Source: Nemophila menziesii
Lineage: Eukaryota > Streptophyta > Magnoliopsida > Boraginales > Hydrophyllaceae
Assembly: GCA_029959085.1 (NCBI GenBank)
Contig: JARWIR010000008.1
Span: 17,966,001-18,030,000 of the forward strand
Length of the DNA stretch: 64,000 bases
Direction: 5' to 3'
Below are positions 53,582 through 62,796 of this stretch, piece after piece (position 1 is the stretch's first letter; every line of letters starts with the position of its first letter). The notes beneath the pieces were generated by a model. It saw nothing but the letters and a program-made list of their open reading frames with translations. It was not told where the DNA came from and made no database searches. The translations under genes and the position numbers were made by a program.

Positions 53582-54972
53582 TGAAAGTCCTAGAGGGGGG
53601 GGTGAATAGGATTACTAAAAGATTAATGCCTAATTAAAAAATCTTTTGGACAATTATAAGTTTAAGAGAAAACTTCCAAGTCAACTAATTAAATCAAACT
53701 CTTATAGGATCATGCAAAGGTAAGATGGAGGTTTGATATAAAAGTATAACAAGTAAATCGTTAATCCAATATCTTAAACTACTCTAGAAGACTATATGTT
53801 AGATATCCTAGATAAACAATATCATAGAACTCATGCTAGCATATTATCAAACATATAAAGTGCGGAAAGTAAATAGAGTAGGGATAAGAAAGATACACAC
53901 GATTTATAGTGGTTCGGTTTCCCTACATCCACTACCTAAGGAAGCCTCCTTAGGATTTCAAGCTTTTCACTAAGCTCCCGTGTCTCTCTTAACCGGGTCG
54001 AGAACACAATAACCTTTACAAACTCTTCGATAACACGAAGGACAAACCACTTGTGTAATCACAACACAAGGATACCAAGTATACTCCCTATACTTGAATT
54101 CTCTCTTAATCTATCTATTACAAGACCTAGACTTAAGAGGATAGCAACAAAGTGTTTAAAGGGTTGCTTTTAAAAGCTTGTAACTAAAACTCCTAAAAGA
54201 GTGGATATGACTATAAGCTTGTTTACTCCTCTTGAGTGGATAGAACCTTGTGGCTTAATTGATTAACTCCTTGAAAGGATTTATAAGCTCACTAAGATTG
54301 AATTTGACTATGTATAGCACTTGACACCTTCTTGAATGATAGTAATTAAGCCCCTTAAAGTTTGTAATTAGTTGGTGTAATTGTAGCCTTCAAAGAGCTT
54401 CAATTTATAGTAGAAAATGGCTTCCAACGGTCATAAGACTTGGGTCCAACGGATCTATTAATCTCCCAACGGATATATTTCTTATGACTTGTCTTTTGTG
54501 CAGAAAAACCTTTCTTGCGGTGTACCGCAAGATTTCGTGCGGTGTACCGCGCTTCAATGGTTTGATTTTCTAGCTTACTGACGGGCTAGTCTCTACACCG
54601 CGCCCTGGTCCGCAATCTTGGTCCGGTGTACCGCGCCATTCGTCCGGTGTACCGCGCCAAGTAACTTTGAAAGATAATGACTTGGATCAATAAGACTTCT
54701 TTACGAAAGTTGTTGGAAACATCATTCTAAGAACCTTTGAAGTTGATCACTAAAGCTAATTCTCAATGTACAAAAAGATACGGTTAATAGCATTTGTATG
54801 AGAATTAGTTTCTTAAGATAAAACAATAAAGCTTTGATCAAAATGATAAAGAATGAGCTTTTGATGAATTAGAGTGCAATAAAGAATGTAAATAACAATA
54901 GCAATTAGCACACTAAACACAAGAGGATTTGTCACATTAAAACAACCTATTAAGGGAGGCTATATGCCAACA
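53582..54972 (-). repeat. Copia-E 3' LTR
   Basis: On its own strand it starts TGTTGGCATATAGCC at 54972 and ends CTAGGACTTTCA at 53582, 1391 bp. A TATA-like CTATAAATTG lies at 54410-54401. Several copies of the GCGGT-GT-ACCGC dyad and related CCGGTGTACCGCGCC motifs lie at 54515-54660. Confidence 0.93.
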
Positions 54973-54987
54973 ATCTCCCCCTTTTTG
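54973..54987 (-). other. Copia-E polypurine tract
   Basis: On the minus strand AAAAAGGGGGAGAT abuts the LTR start TGTTGG, the expected plus-strand primer. Confidence 0.9.
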
Positions 54988-56052
54988 ATGATGACAAATC
55001 CTTCACTAAAACACCTTAGGAATGATATGAAAGTTTAAGTACTAATGAAATAAAGCTCCCCCTCACAATAAGCATAAGATTTGAGATTCATTTGTGAGTG
55101 TTTAAAACATGCAAGTTTTGAAAGTTTTAGTGCACATAATATTTCTCCCCCTTTGTCTTCATCAAAAAGACGGGGTAAAAACAACTAAGAAGAGAAGAGC
55201 TAAAACTCGAGTGAATAGATTTTAAACAAAGATAAAGAGAGTGTACAAGAGTTTAGGATTAATATGATTTTAAAAAGAGATGCACAAAGATAGATAATTG
55301 TAAGGCAAGAGCAAAGGATAGAGACTTTTTACCAACTCCTTGAACGATAGATTTTCATTTCATATGCTTTCTAATGACACAAACGATTAGTTTCAATATA
55401 TGAAATAAATGATTAGTCTAAGCATTTGAGTTTTAAAGTATGATTTAACAAAAACTCCCCCTTACATAATGCATGGAGTTTGTTTCAATTTTGTAAAAGT
55501 TTGATAGACAATTTTTCCCTAATAAGAATACTTGAAATCATTTTGAAGAAATTTAGAGGGTAAAATGTAATTTTTTGAAAAGCAAGGGGTCAAGATGTAT
55601 TTTTCAAAGTTTTGGGGACTAAACGCAATTTTGAAAAACCTTTTGGGGACCGAAATGCAATTTTCAAACATTTTAAGAACAAAGATAAAAAGAACAAACT
55701 ATAGGGACTAAGGAGCAATATCAAGGATTAGATGTAGTAGTACCTATATCATCAAAGAAAATGTTAGCAACATAAAAATCCAAACCAAAGATTATAAGCA
55801 TCTAACATTCATGACAAAAACAAACAAATATAACCAATTATCCAAATAAAACACATAGCATCCTAACATAATATCCAAATAAACCAAAGTAGCAATATCC
55901 TAGATGTCCAAAACACGGACCCACAAATAATTAAAAAGCATAAAAACACCACAAACTAAGTTAAAAAACAACCACATAAGCACATAAACCCATAGACCAC
56001 CAAGAGGGATAAAAAGAGGATTTGAAACACCAAATTCCCGAGCAAGAATGAT
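54988..56052 (-). mobile_element. Copia-E non-coding tail
   Basis: No ORF is visible. An irregular repeat with GGGGAC/GGGGTC and ATGYAATTTTT-type motifs recurs four times at 55558-55680. A second CTCCCCCTT run, purine-rich on the minus strand, lies at 55145-55160 and another near 55456. Confidence 0.6.
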
Positions 56053-57291
56053 TTAACGATTATCACGAGGAGAGCGGCTCCTAGATCTTCTTCCATTTCC
56101 TATATCATCACGAATACAAGAGACATCATTCTTCATACAAGAAAACTCATTTGCAAGATGCCCTATTTTTTCTTCCAACACCCCAAATTTTCTTTCTATT
56201 TTGTCTTCCAAAGCCACAAATTTACTACCTATATAATCCATGAAACGAGACAAAGCGCTTTCAAAACCGGATGGATTAGGAGGATTTTCATTGGTGGGTT
56301 GGCTTGGAGTGGGCTCATTTGGAATAGGGTTTTGTTGGGCCGGGTTATCTAATAATTGAAGAGTGTCAAGCTCCGGACCAAAGGTTCCATTTTTTGCTTC
56401 AAGGATGCGATTACGAATAGTAGCATCCGAAATACGATTAATAATGGAGAGAGGAACATAGGTGTTGTTATAAATAACAAATTTCATTCTTAGAATCGTG
56501 AGATAATCGAAACACCATGACTTATTGATTGGTTTCACATTTGTCCCTCCGAAAGAAATATCATTTGCTTCAAAGATTTTGGAAAGAAAAATACCGTAAG
56601 GGACTTTATCCCGAGAGGCTCTAGCATGATTCATCCCTTTGAACATTACCGCAATAATGTTAATCGGTTGTTTGGTGAAGATCAAATATAATAGATAAGC
56701 TTCATAAGGTATAAGTTTAGCATCATGCTTATCTTTCGGAATCACGGCCGAAATAAGAAATTTGTGAGCCACAATGAATTCCGGATCAAAGTTACGAATA
56801 TTCCAATTTCCATCGGGAACAACCATTCTTCCATTAACAAAATCATTAACCTCATTTTGAGCAATTATATCGAGATTAGAGCCATCCCAACCACTAGACC
56901 AAAAGCCGCTAAAACTATCCGAGGGAATATTAAAACGAGTACACAAAGAATTTAACTTTAACCGTAAAGTGGTACCCGAAACGATTGATTTAATCGAAGT
57001 AGTAGCATGATTATATTCAAAATTAGTGTAAAATTCTTCGATTAAGCCGATTTCCAAATGACTACCCGTAAAAGCAAAGATTGAATGACATTTTTGAAAT
57101 GAAAGGAGTTCAAAGAGAGAATTTTCACCGGAAGGAAAGGCCGAAGCACTAATTGTTCTTCCCGGAAGAGCATCGAATGGCCGGAGTGGAGGGGGTGTTG
57201 GTGACCTCGCCGGAGATGGTTCACGGCGGCGGCTGGAGGAGGCTCCGGTGGAGGCTTTCTTCTTGTTAGCAGCTGTCTAGGTTCTAACCAT
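56053..57291 (-). pseudogene. Copia-E accessory ORF, putative plant transposon protein-like, one TAG near the start
   Basis: The natural start appears to be ATG at 57291-57289 (MVRT), with a TAG as codon 5 at 57279-57277; the same frame is then open for over 400 codons. The N-terminus is basic and S/P-rich (KKKASTGASSSRRREPSPAR). EIGLIEEFYTNFEY, SGTTLRLKLNSLCTRFNIP, HKFLISAVIPKDKHDAKLIP and YEAYLLYLIFTKQPINI match in order the family called putative plant transposon protein, often seen as an extra ORF of plant LTR retrotransposons. The tail has a P/N-rich linker, a coiled coil (residues ~350-390) and an RS/RD end (GRRSRSRSPRDNR), suggesting RNA or nuclear association. Function unknown. The TAG may be a recent mutation; downstream initiation is an alternative. 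Confidence 0.65.
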
Positions 57292-57938
57292 GGTGAAAAA
57301 CAAGATGGGTAATGAAAGATAGAGAAGGAGGAGTGATTTACGGGGTGAAGAAGGGTGTTTTGGTGGTGGAGACGAAGTAACGGTGGCCGGAAATCGCCAA
57401 GGAGGAGGAGAGGAAATGTTTTAATGGAGGAATGAAGAGAATAGAATAGAAAACGGCCTACTAAAGCTGTCAAAAACCTAACCTGCGGTGTACCGCGGGA
57501 ATCGTCCGGTGCACCGCAAAAGTGTTCGGTTTGGACACAAAAAATGAAATTTTTGATTCTTTTAATAACACCCGAAACACATTCGAAACTTCCCCAAATG
57601 ATTCGGAATGGTATAAAATAATTTTGAGCATCTTCGTTTTGAAAAGAAAAGCCAAGGAGAACCCGAAAACTCATATAACAGTTTATTTCATAAAAACTCC
57701 TAAGTTTTCTAAAAGTGCAAAAAGACCCAATGCAAGAACAAAGCAACATTTAAGCATGTAAAGGTCAAGAAACACAAGATAGTAGCACATAGTTGATAAA
57801 TCACATAAAACACAATATAAAACATAAACATAAAAAGAAGAGAGGAAAGAATTTCACCGTATTTCCCTTTTATGAGGTATGAACGTCCTTTTGCATAAAA
57901 TTCCATTTTCTTGACGCTCAACCCTTCAATACATATTA
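57292..57938 (-). other. Copia-E spacer between gag and accessory ORF
   Basis: No convincing gene; a 235-codon open frame here overlaps the start of the accessory ORF out of frame and looks fortuitous. Near 57480-57520 the GCGGTGTACCGC dyad of the LTRs recurs with a CCGGTGCACCGC variant. This is ~190 bases upstream of the accessory ATG. Confidence 0.6.
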
Positions 57939-59024
57939 TTATGGTAACCGAGGTGGAATTGATCCGGAAATGTTGTTAGCATTTGTCACGATCCATATTG
58001 GTTTTTCCCATGAAGGTATCAAAGATCCACTATCAAGTTGTTCATGGTAATGGCATGTAGAAGCATGATGACCGGGTTTACCACAATAGTTGCAAGAACT
58101 TCTTTTTCGAGTAGGGTTATCATGTAGAGGTTTTGAACAAGAAGTTTCCACATTCTTTCCAATATCCAAATTATCACTTAAATATAATTTTTCTTTAAAA
58201 AAGCCATTTGGATCAAAAGGAGTGATATTTGAAAAAGGATGATTTTTTAAAGTATCAAGAGCGAGAGAAAAAGCTTCATCCAATTTTCTAAAACCTTCTA
58301 TATTTTTCTTCATAGGATGTTTCCATTTATTTAAAGAAAAAATGTTTTCAAAACAAGGGTTTTTAGTATTGCCAAGAATATCATCCAAAGTGATACAACA
58401 TTTAAAACAATTCTTTAGCTCAATTTTACCCTTTTTTAACATAAGATTATTCAATTGGATTTGAGAATCAAGAATTTTGAGAAGGGATGAAATTTGCCTA
58501 ATATCACAATAATTATAAGGAAGAGATAAAGAATTAGGATAGAGTGCTACCTCATGATTTGGTTTAGGATTGTTATGAGATTCATTATGAATTGAGACTT
58601 CTTCTTCTTCGTCATTTTCGACAATTCCATATAAAAACTCCAAACGATTCCAAAGCTCTTTTGCGGATTTACAATCTAACATTTGTGAGAAAATTTCTTC
58701 GGAAATTCCACGAATGAGAGTGTACATTGGTTTTGCATTTTGAGTGAGCTTATCCTTTTCCTCATTGGTAAGTTCATCAAAATCTTTTTCTTCTTGATTT
58801 AGCTTAAGAACTCCCGCTTCATTTAACTCCTCTTTATAAGGAACAAATGGACCTTCCTTTACGATTCTCCATTGATCGGGATCTTCGGCTTTGATAAATT
58901 CCTCCATTTTTGTTCTCCAAGCAAAATAGTAAGTTCCTACAAAAAGTGGAGGTCGAGTAGAAGACGAACTTTCCAAAAGATTAGATTTCATATCGTTTAC
59001 TCTACTAACGATTAAGCTATTCAC
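57939..59024 (-). CDS. Copia-E gag (UBN2-type) with zinc knuckle
   Basis: An intact frame of 361 codons from ATG 59024, 12 bases after the PBS. Residues ~25-60 (RPPLFVGTYYFAWRTKMEEF) and ~95-140 (KDKLTQNAKPMYTLIRGIS, SAKELWNRLEFLYG) are the standard core of UBN2-type Copia gag. The acidic DEEEEVS region follows. A knuckle CNYCGKPGHHASTC (C-x2-C-x4-H-x4-C) lies near residue 315. No protease or pol follows; the frame ends SIPPRLP. The protein would form particles packaging the element RNA, and reverse transcription must be supplied by another Copia element. Confidence 0.9.
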   Translation of the reverse strand: MNSLIVSRVNDMKSNLLESSSSTRPPLFVGTYYFAWRTKMEEFIKAEDPDQWRIVKEGPFVPYKEELNEAGVLKLNQEEKDFDELTNEEKDKLTQNAKPMYTLIRGISEEIFSQMLDCKSAKELWNRLEFLYGIVENDEEEEVSIHNESHNNPKPNHEVALYPNSLSLPYNYCDIRQISSLLKILDSQIQLNNLMLKKGKIELKNCFKCCITLDDILGNTKNPCFENIFSLNKWKHPMKKNIEGFRKLDEAFSLALDTLKNHPFSNITPFDPNGFFKEKLYLSDNLDIGKNVETSCSKPLHDNPTRKRSSCNYCGKPGHHASTCHYHEQLDSGSLIPSWEKPIWIVTNANNISGSIPPRLP

Positions 59025-59035
59025 GTAGAGTTAGG

Positions 59036-59047
59036 CTCTGATACCAA
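59036..59047 (-). other. Copia-E primer-binding site (iMet tRNA)
   Basis: On the minus strand TGGTATCAGAGC follows the LTR end TTTCA after two bases. Confidence 0.95.
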
Positions 59048-59048
59048 T

Positions 59049-60416
59049 TGAAAGTCCTAGAGGGGGGGTGAATAGGATTACTAAAAGATTAATGCCTAAT
59101 TAAAAAATCTTTTGGACAATTATAAGTTTAAGAGAAAACTTCCAAGTCAACTAATTAAATCAAACTCTTATAGGATCATGCAAAGGTAAGATGGAGGTTT
59201 GATATAAAAGTATAACAAGTAAATCGTTAATCCAATATCTTAAACTACTCTAGAAGACTATATGTTAGATATCCTAGATAAACAATATCATAGAACTCAT
59301 GCTAGCATATTATCAAACATATAAAGTGCGGAAAGTAAATAGAGTAGGGATAGAAAGATACACACGATTTATAGTGGTTCGGTTTCCCTACATCCACTAC
59401 CTAAGGAAGCCTCCTTAGGATTTCAAGCTTTTCACTAAGCTCCCGTGTCTCTCTTAACCGGGTCGAGAACACAATAACCTTTACAAACTCTTCGATAACA
59501 CGAAGGACAAACCACTTGTGTAATCACAACACAAGGATACCAAGTATACTCCCTATACTTGAATTCTCTCTTAATCTATCTATTACAAGACCTAGACTTA
59601 AGAGGATAGCAACAAAGTGTTTAAAGGGTTGCTTATAAAAGCTTGTAACTAAAACTCCTAAAAGAGTGGATATGACTATAAGCTTGTTTACTCCTCTTGA
59701 GTGGATAGAACCTTGTGGCTTAATTGATTAACTCCTTGAAAGGATTTATAAGCTCACTAAGATTGAATTTGACTATGTATAGCACTTGACACCTTCTTGA
59801 ATGATAGTAATTAAGCCCCTTAAAGTTTGTAATTAGTTGGTGTAATTGTAGCCTTCAAAGAGCTTCAATTTATAGTAGAAAATGGCTTCCAACGGTCATA
59901 AGACTTGGGTCCAACGGATCTATTAATCTCCCAACGGATATATTTCTTATGACTTGTCTTTTGTGCAGAAAAACCTTTCTTGCGGTGTACCGCAAGATTT
60001 CGTGCGGTGTACCGCGCTTCAATGGTTTGATTTTCTAGCTTACTGACGGGCTAGTCTCTGTACCGCGCCCTGGTCCGCAATCTTGTTCCGGTGTACCGCG
60101 CCAAGTAACTTTGAAAGATAATGACTTGGATCAATAAGACTTCTTTACGAAAGTTGTTGGAAACATCATTCTAAGAACCTTTGAAGTTGATCACTAAAGC
60201 TAATTCTCAATGTACAAAAAGATACGGTTAATAGCATTTGTATGAGAATTAGTTTCTTAAGATAAAACAATAAAGCTTTGATCAAAATGATAAAGAATGA
60301 GCTTTTGATGAATTAGAGTGCAATAAAGAATGTAAATAACAATAGAAATTAGCACACTAAACACAAGAGGATTTGTCACATTAAAACAACCTATTAAGGG
60401 AGGCTATATGCCAACA
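59049..60416 (-). repeat. Copia-E 5' LTR
   Basis: 1368 bp, TGTTGGC ... CTAGGACTTTCA on its own strand. A TATA-like CTATAAATTG lies at about 59875-59866. It lacks a 21-bp GTCCGGTGTACCGCGCC-containing unit that is present in the 3' LTR, a repeat-number difference in the dyad cluster at 59978-60105. Confidence 0.93.
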
Positions 60417-61076
60417 ATCACTGACCGGCTAGCCGGCCAACTGGAGGAAGAGTTTCTGGTCCTTGCGTCAGCGACGACGCAAGGTTGTTGCATTTCGATT
60501 TGCGCAAGCGACATGCCGCCGGCATGCCGGCAAATCCGCCGGCTAGCCGGCCGATGAAGGTGGACTTTCTGATCACTGCGTCAGCGACGACGCAAGAAGG
60601 CTTGCGTCAGAGGTAAAAAAAATTAAAAAAAAGAGTACAATTTTTTTCGAAAATTTATTTTTCGCCGACACAGTGACCGGCATGCCGGTCAACTGCCGGC
60701 TAGCCGGTCAACTGCTGTGATCGGCGATTTCATGGAGTAAAACCCTATATTTTTACCTTCTTTCCCAAGCCTACCTCTTATTACGAGTCCTAACCTCCAA
60801 CTACTCCTAAAATCATCATCACAACAACATTACACCACCAATCCTTCCCTCTAAACATCATCCAAGATCACAATCAAACCATTGAACTTCCAAAATACCA
60901 AAGCTTCACACTTTAATCCGAAGTTTTCTTTCACCAAAGCTAAAGTTTATCCACTAAACCTTTCCCAAACCTTGAAATATCCATGACCCAGCTCTAAACA
61001 ATCCATAATTCAAAGCCAAACCTTCAAGAACACTAAAATCACAATTTTATCCAAACCTTTTGAGGGTCTTGAAGCT
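60417..61076 (+). mobile_element. Athila-D 3' non-coding half, part 2, palindrome cluster
   Basis: Resumes Athila-D after Copia-E. From 60420 to 60725 GC-rich dyads recur: CCGGCTAGCCGG three times, CCGGCATGCCGG variants, and the stems TTGCGTC/GACGCAA at 60463-60482 and TGCGTC/GACGCA at about 60577-60594. A pyrimidine-rich stretch follows to 61076. Confidence 0.75.
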
Positions 61077-61361
61077 TTGAGTTTGGGGTCATCGGAGATG
61101 ACCATGAAGGTTAGGAAAGGTACGAAGAACATGGTAACGAAAGAGAATTGGTTACTGAGGAAGATTTTGATAGAAGAGATGATGCTTAGAGGGCAAGTAA
61201 TAAATGAAAACGTGGGAAAATTGAAGAAGTTCGAGGTGATGAAGAACACTTTAAACGCAACCATTGATGAAGAAGAATTCGAAACCTCAACTTGGGCGCA
61301 ACACCGACACCAGCCTCGCGCTGGTTCAGATACGTTTTCTTTCCTTTCTCATTTAATGTAG
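61077..61361 (+). pseudogene. Short Athila-D 3' ORF remnant, charged helix
   Basis: 94 codons, open, rich in K, E and M (MTMKVRKGTKNMVTKENWLL), probably helical. Its place next to the CACGACTC dyad mirrors the C-terminal part of the accessory ORF at 20012-20200 in the minus-strand Athila-like element, so it may be the residue of a larger 3' ORF. The start at 61077 is a TTG; the first ATG in frame is near 61098. No function can be assigned. Confidence 0.3.
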
Positions 61362-62796
61362 ATTATTTTATTGCTTTGAGTCTTTTCGAGTCGTGGGGAC
61401 ACGACTCATTTTTGAGTTTGGGGTGGGGTTCGTTGCCTCATCCCAGTTTTTATGTGTTATGTGTTTTATTTGCTTTCTATAAAATAATTTTCGGAGTTGC
61501 GTTTTGACTATAGAAGATTTTAAATGTTCCTTTAAGCATACTTTTGATGAATCTATGATAGTAAATAGTGGACTTTAGGGAATAACATAAAACGCACTTA
61601 CAATTGCATGCGAACATAGGTAATTGATAGGAAAAATTAATGAACAATGCAAATGAAGTAAGCTTGTACTTAAGGAATATGTTTGGTGTGTCGAACGTGA
61701 AATCCTAATTAGTAGAGAACCCACCTAGATATGAACTAAAGACAAGCTATGTACTTAGGAAAATGATAGGGGCAGTTCTTTGTTAGCCATTTGAAGCCTT
61801 TTAGCTTGCTATCCCTTATTATAATTTTATCCCTCTTAGCCCAATTTTGAGCCTTAAGCCTTTCTTTTGTAGCCACGATATAAGCCCATTATCCTTTAGA
61901 TTATTAGGCATGACCAAATGACCCGCACTTGAATCACAACCCTGAGACTTGTCTCGAGCTTGAGTTTGGGGTGGAGGGTCCACATTTGGGAAATTACATT
62001 GGGAAGGGATTATATGTGTTTGTATTGAGGCACAAAAAGGTAGATGATATTATTATTTGTAACCCTTTGCCGGGATTTGAAAAGAAAATAGAGAAAAAAG
62101 AAAAGAAAAAAAAGAGAAAAAGAAAAAGAAAATTTTAAGAGACATGGCTTTTCACATAAAAACGAGGGTCATGGGTATCTTGTACAAAAAAAATGAAAAT
62201 AAAAAGAAAGAAAGAATAAAATAAACCGGCAAAGTGGAATATTTTTGGAAATCATCTTAGTTTTATTTGGGTTGACATTGGGGACGCAACATTAGCGCGT
62301 CAAATGACTGAGTGAGAACATTTCTGAGCGTAAACTCAAGCTCGAGGACATTGTTGATGGTAAGTGAGGAGAGAGCCAAAAGCTCACTTCAAATTTACCA
62401 AATATACATCCCTACCGTCCTTAAGCCATTATTAAAACCGTAAAGACCTCGTGATTCCTAAGTGCATAGTGAATTTATGATTCTGTTGATAGGGAATACA
62501 CTAGGTGGAACGTTCAAAGCGAGTTAGGATTAATGACCACCCTATAGCCATCATACAGAGATGAGTACAAGTGTAACCTTCAAGCATTGCGACTTTAATT
62601 TTATGATTGAGATTATTTATATTTGATGTTACATGATTAGTGTATGTATATGTTAGTTCTTAAAGTTTTGCTATATGAGATTTATCTTAAGAATTGCTTT
62701 AGGTTTATTTGCTAGCTTCTATTTGTTCTTGCGTTTACTTCTACCCCTTGTTTTGTTTTGCTTTGTCGGGACGACAAAGGTTTGAGTTGGGGGTCT
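61362..62796 (+). mobile_element. Athila-D 3' untranslated region and polypurine tract
   Basis: Includes a CGAGTCGTGGGGACACGACTC hairpin split over 61388-61408, a purine-rich run of A and G (62080-62135), AGAGCCAAAAGCTCACT near 62374 and the GAGTTGGGGGTC tract at 62784-62795 before the 3' LTR. The same order of blocks recurs in the minus-strand element at 13046-14245. The 69-codon frame at 61929-62138 looks fortuitous. Confidence 0.75.

Larger units (their letters stand above)
53582..60416 (-). mobile_element. Copia-E, young non-autonomous Copia element
   Basis: Minus-strand order: 5' LTR 60416-59049, PBS, gag 59024-57939, accessory ORF 57291-56053, non-coding tail, polypurine tract, 3' LTR 54972-53582. 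No protease, integrase or RT exists between the LTRs. By eye the LTRs differ at about five bases, small indels and one 21-bp deletion, so the insertion is very recent. The flanks do not match (CGGTC left, ATCAC right), so the usual 5-bp duplication is not evident. Confidence 0.93.

Noticed and set aside
57042..57749. 235-codon minus-strand frame between Copia-E gag and accessory ORF
   Set aside because: It overlaps the true accessory frame out of register, and its sequence looks like translated UTR; no family resemblance.
61929..62138. 69-codon frame with lysine-rich tail
   Set aside because: Its C-terminus is the purine-rich run of the Athila-D 3' UTR, and the same block in the minus-strand element is non-coding.
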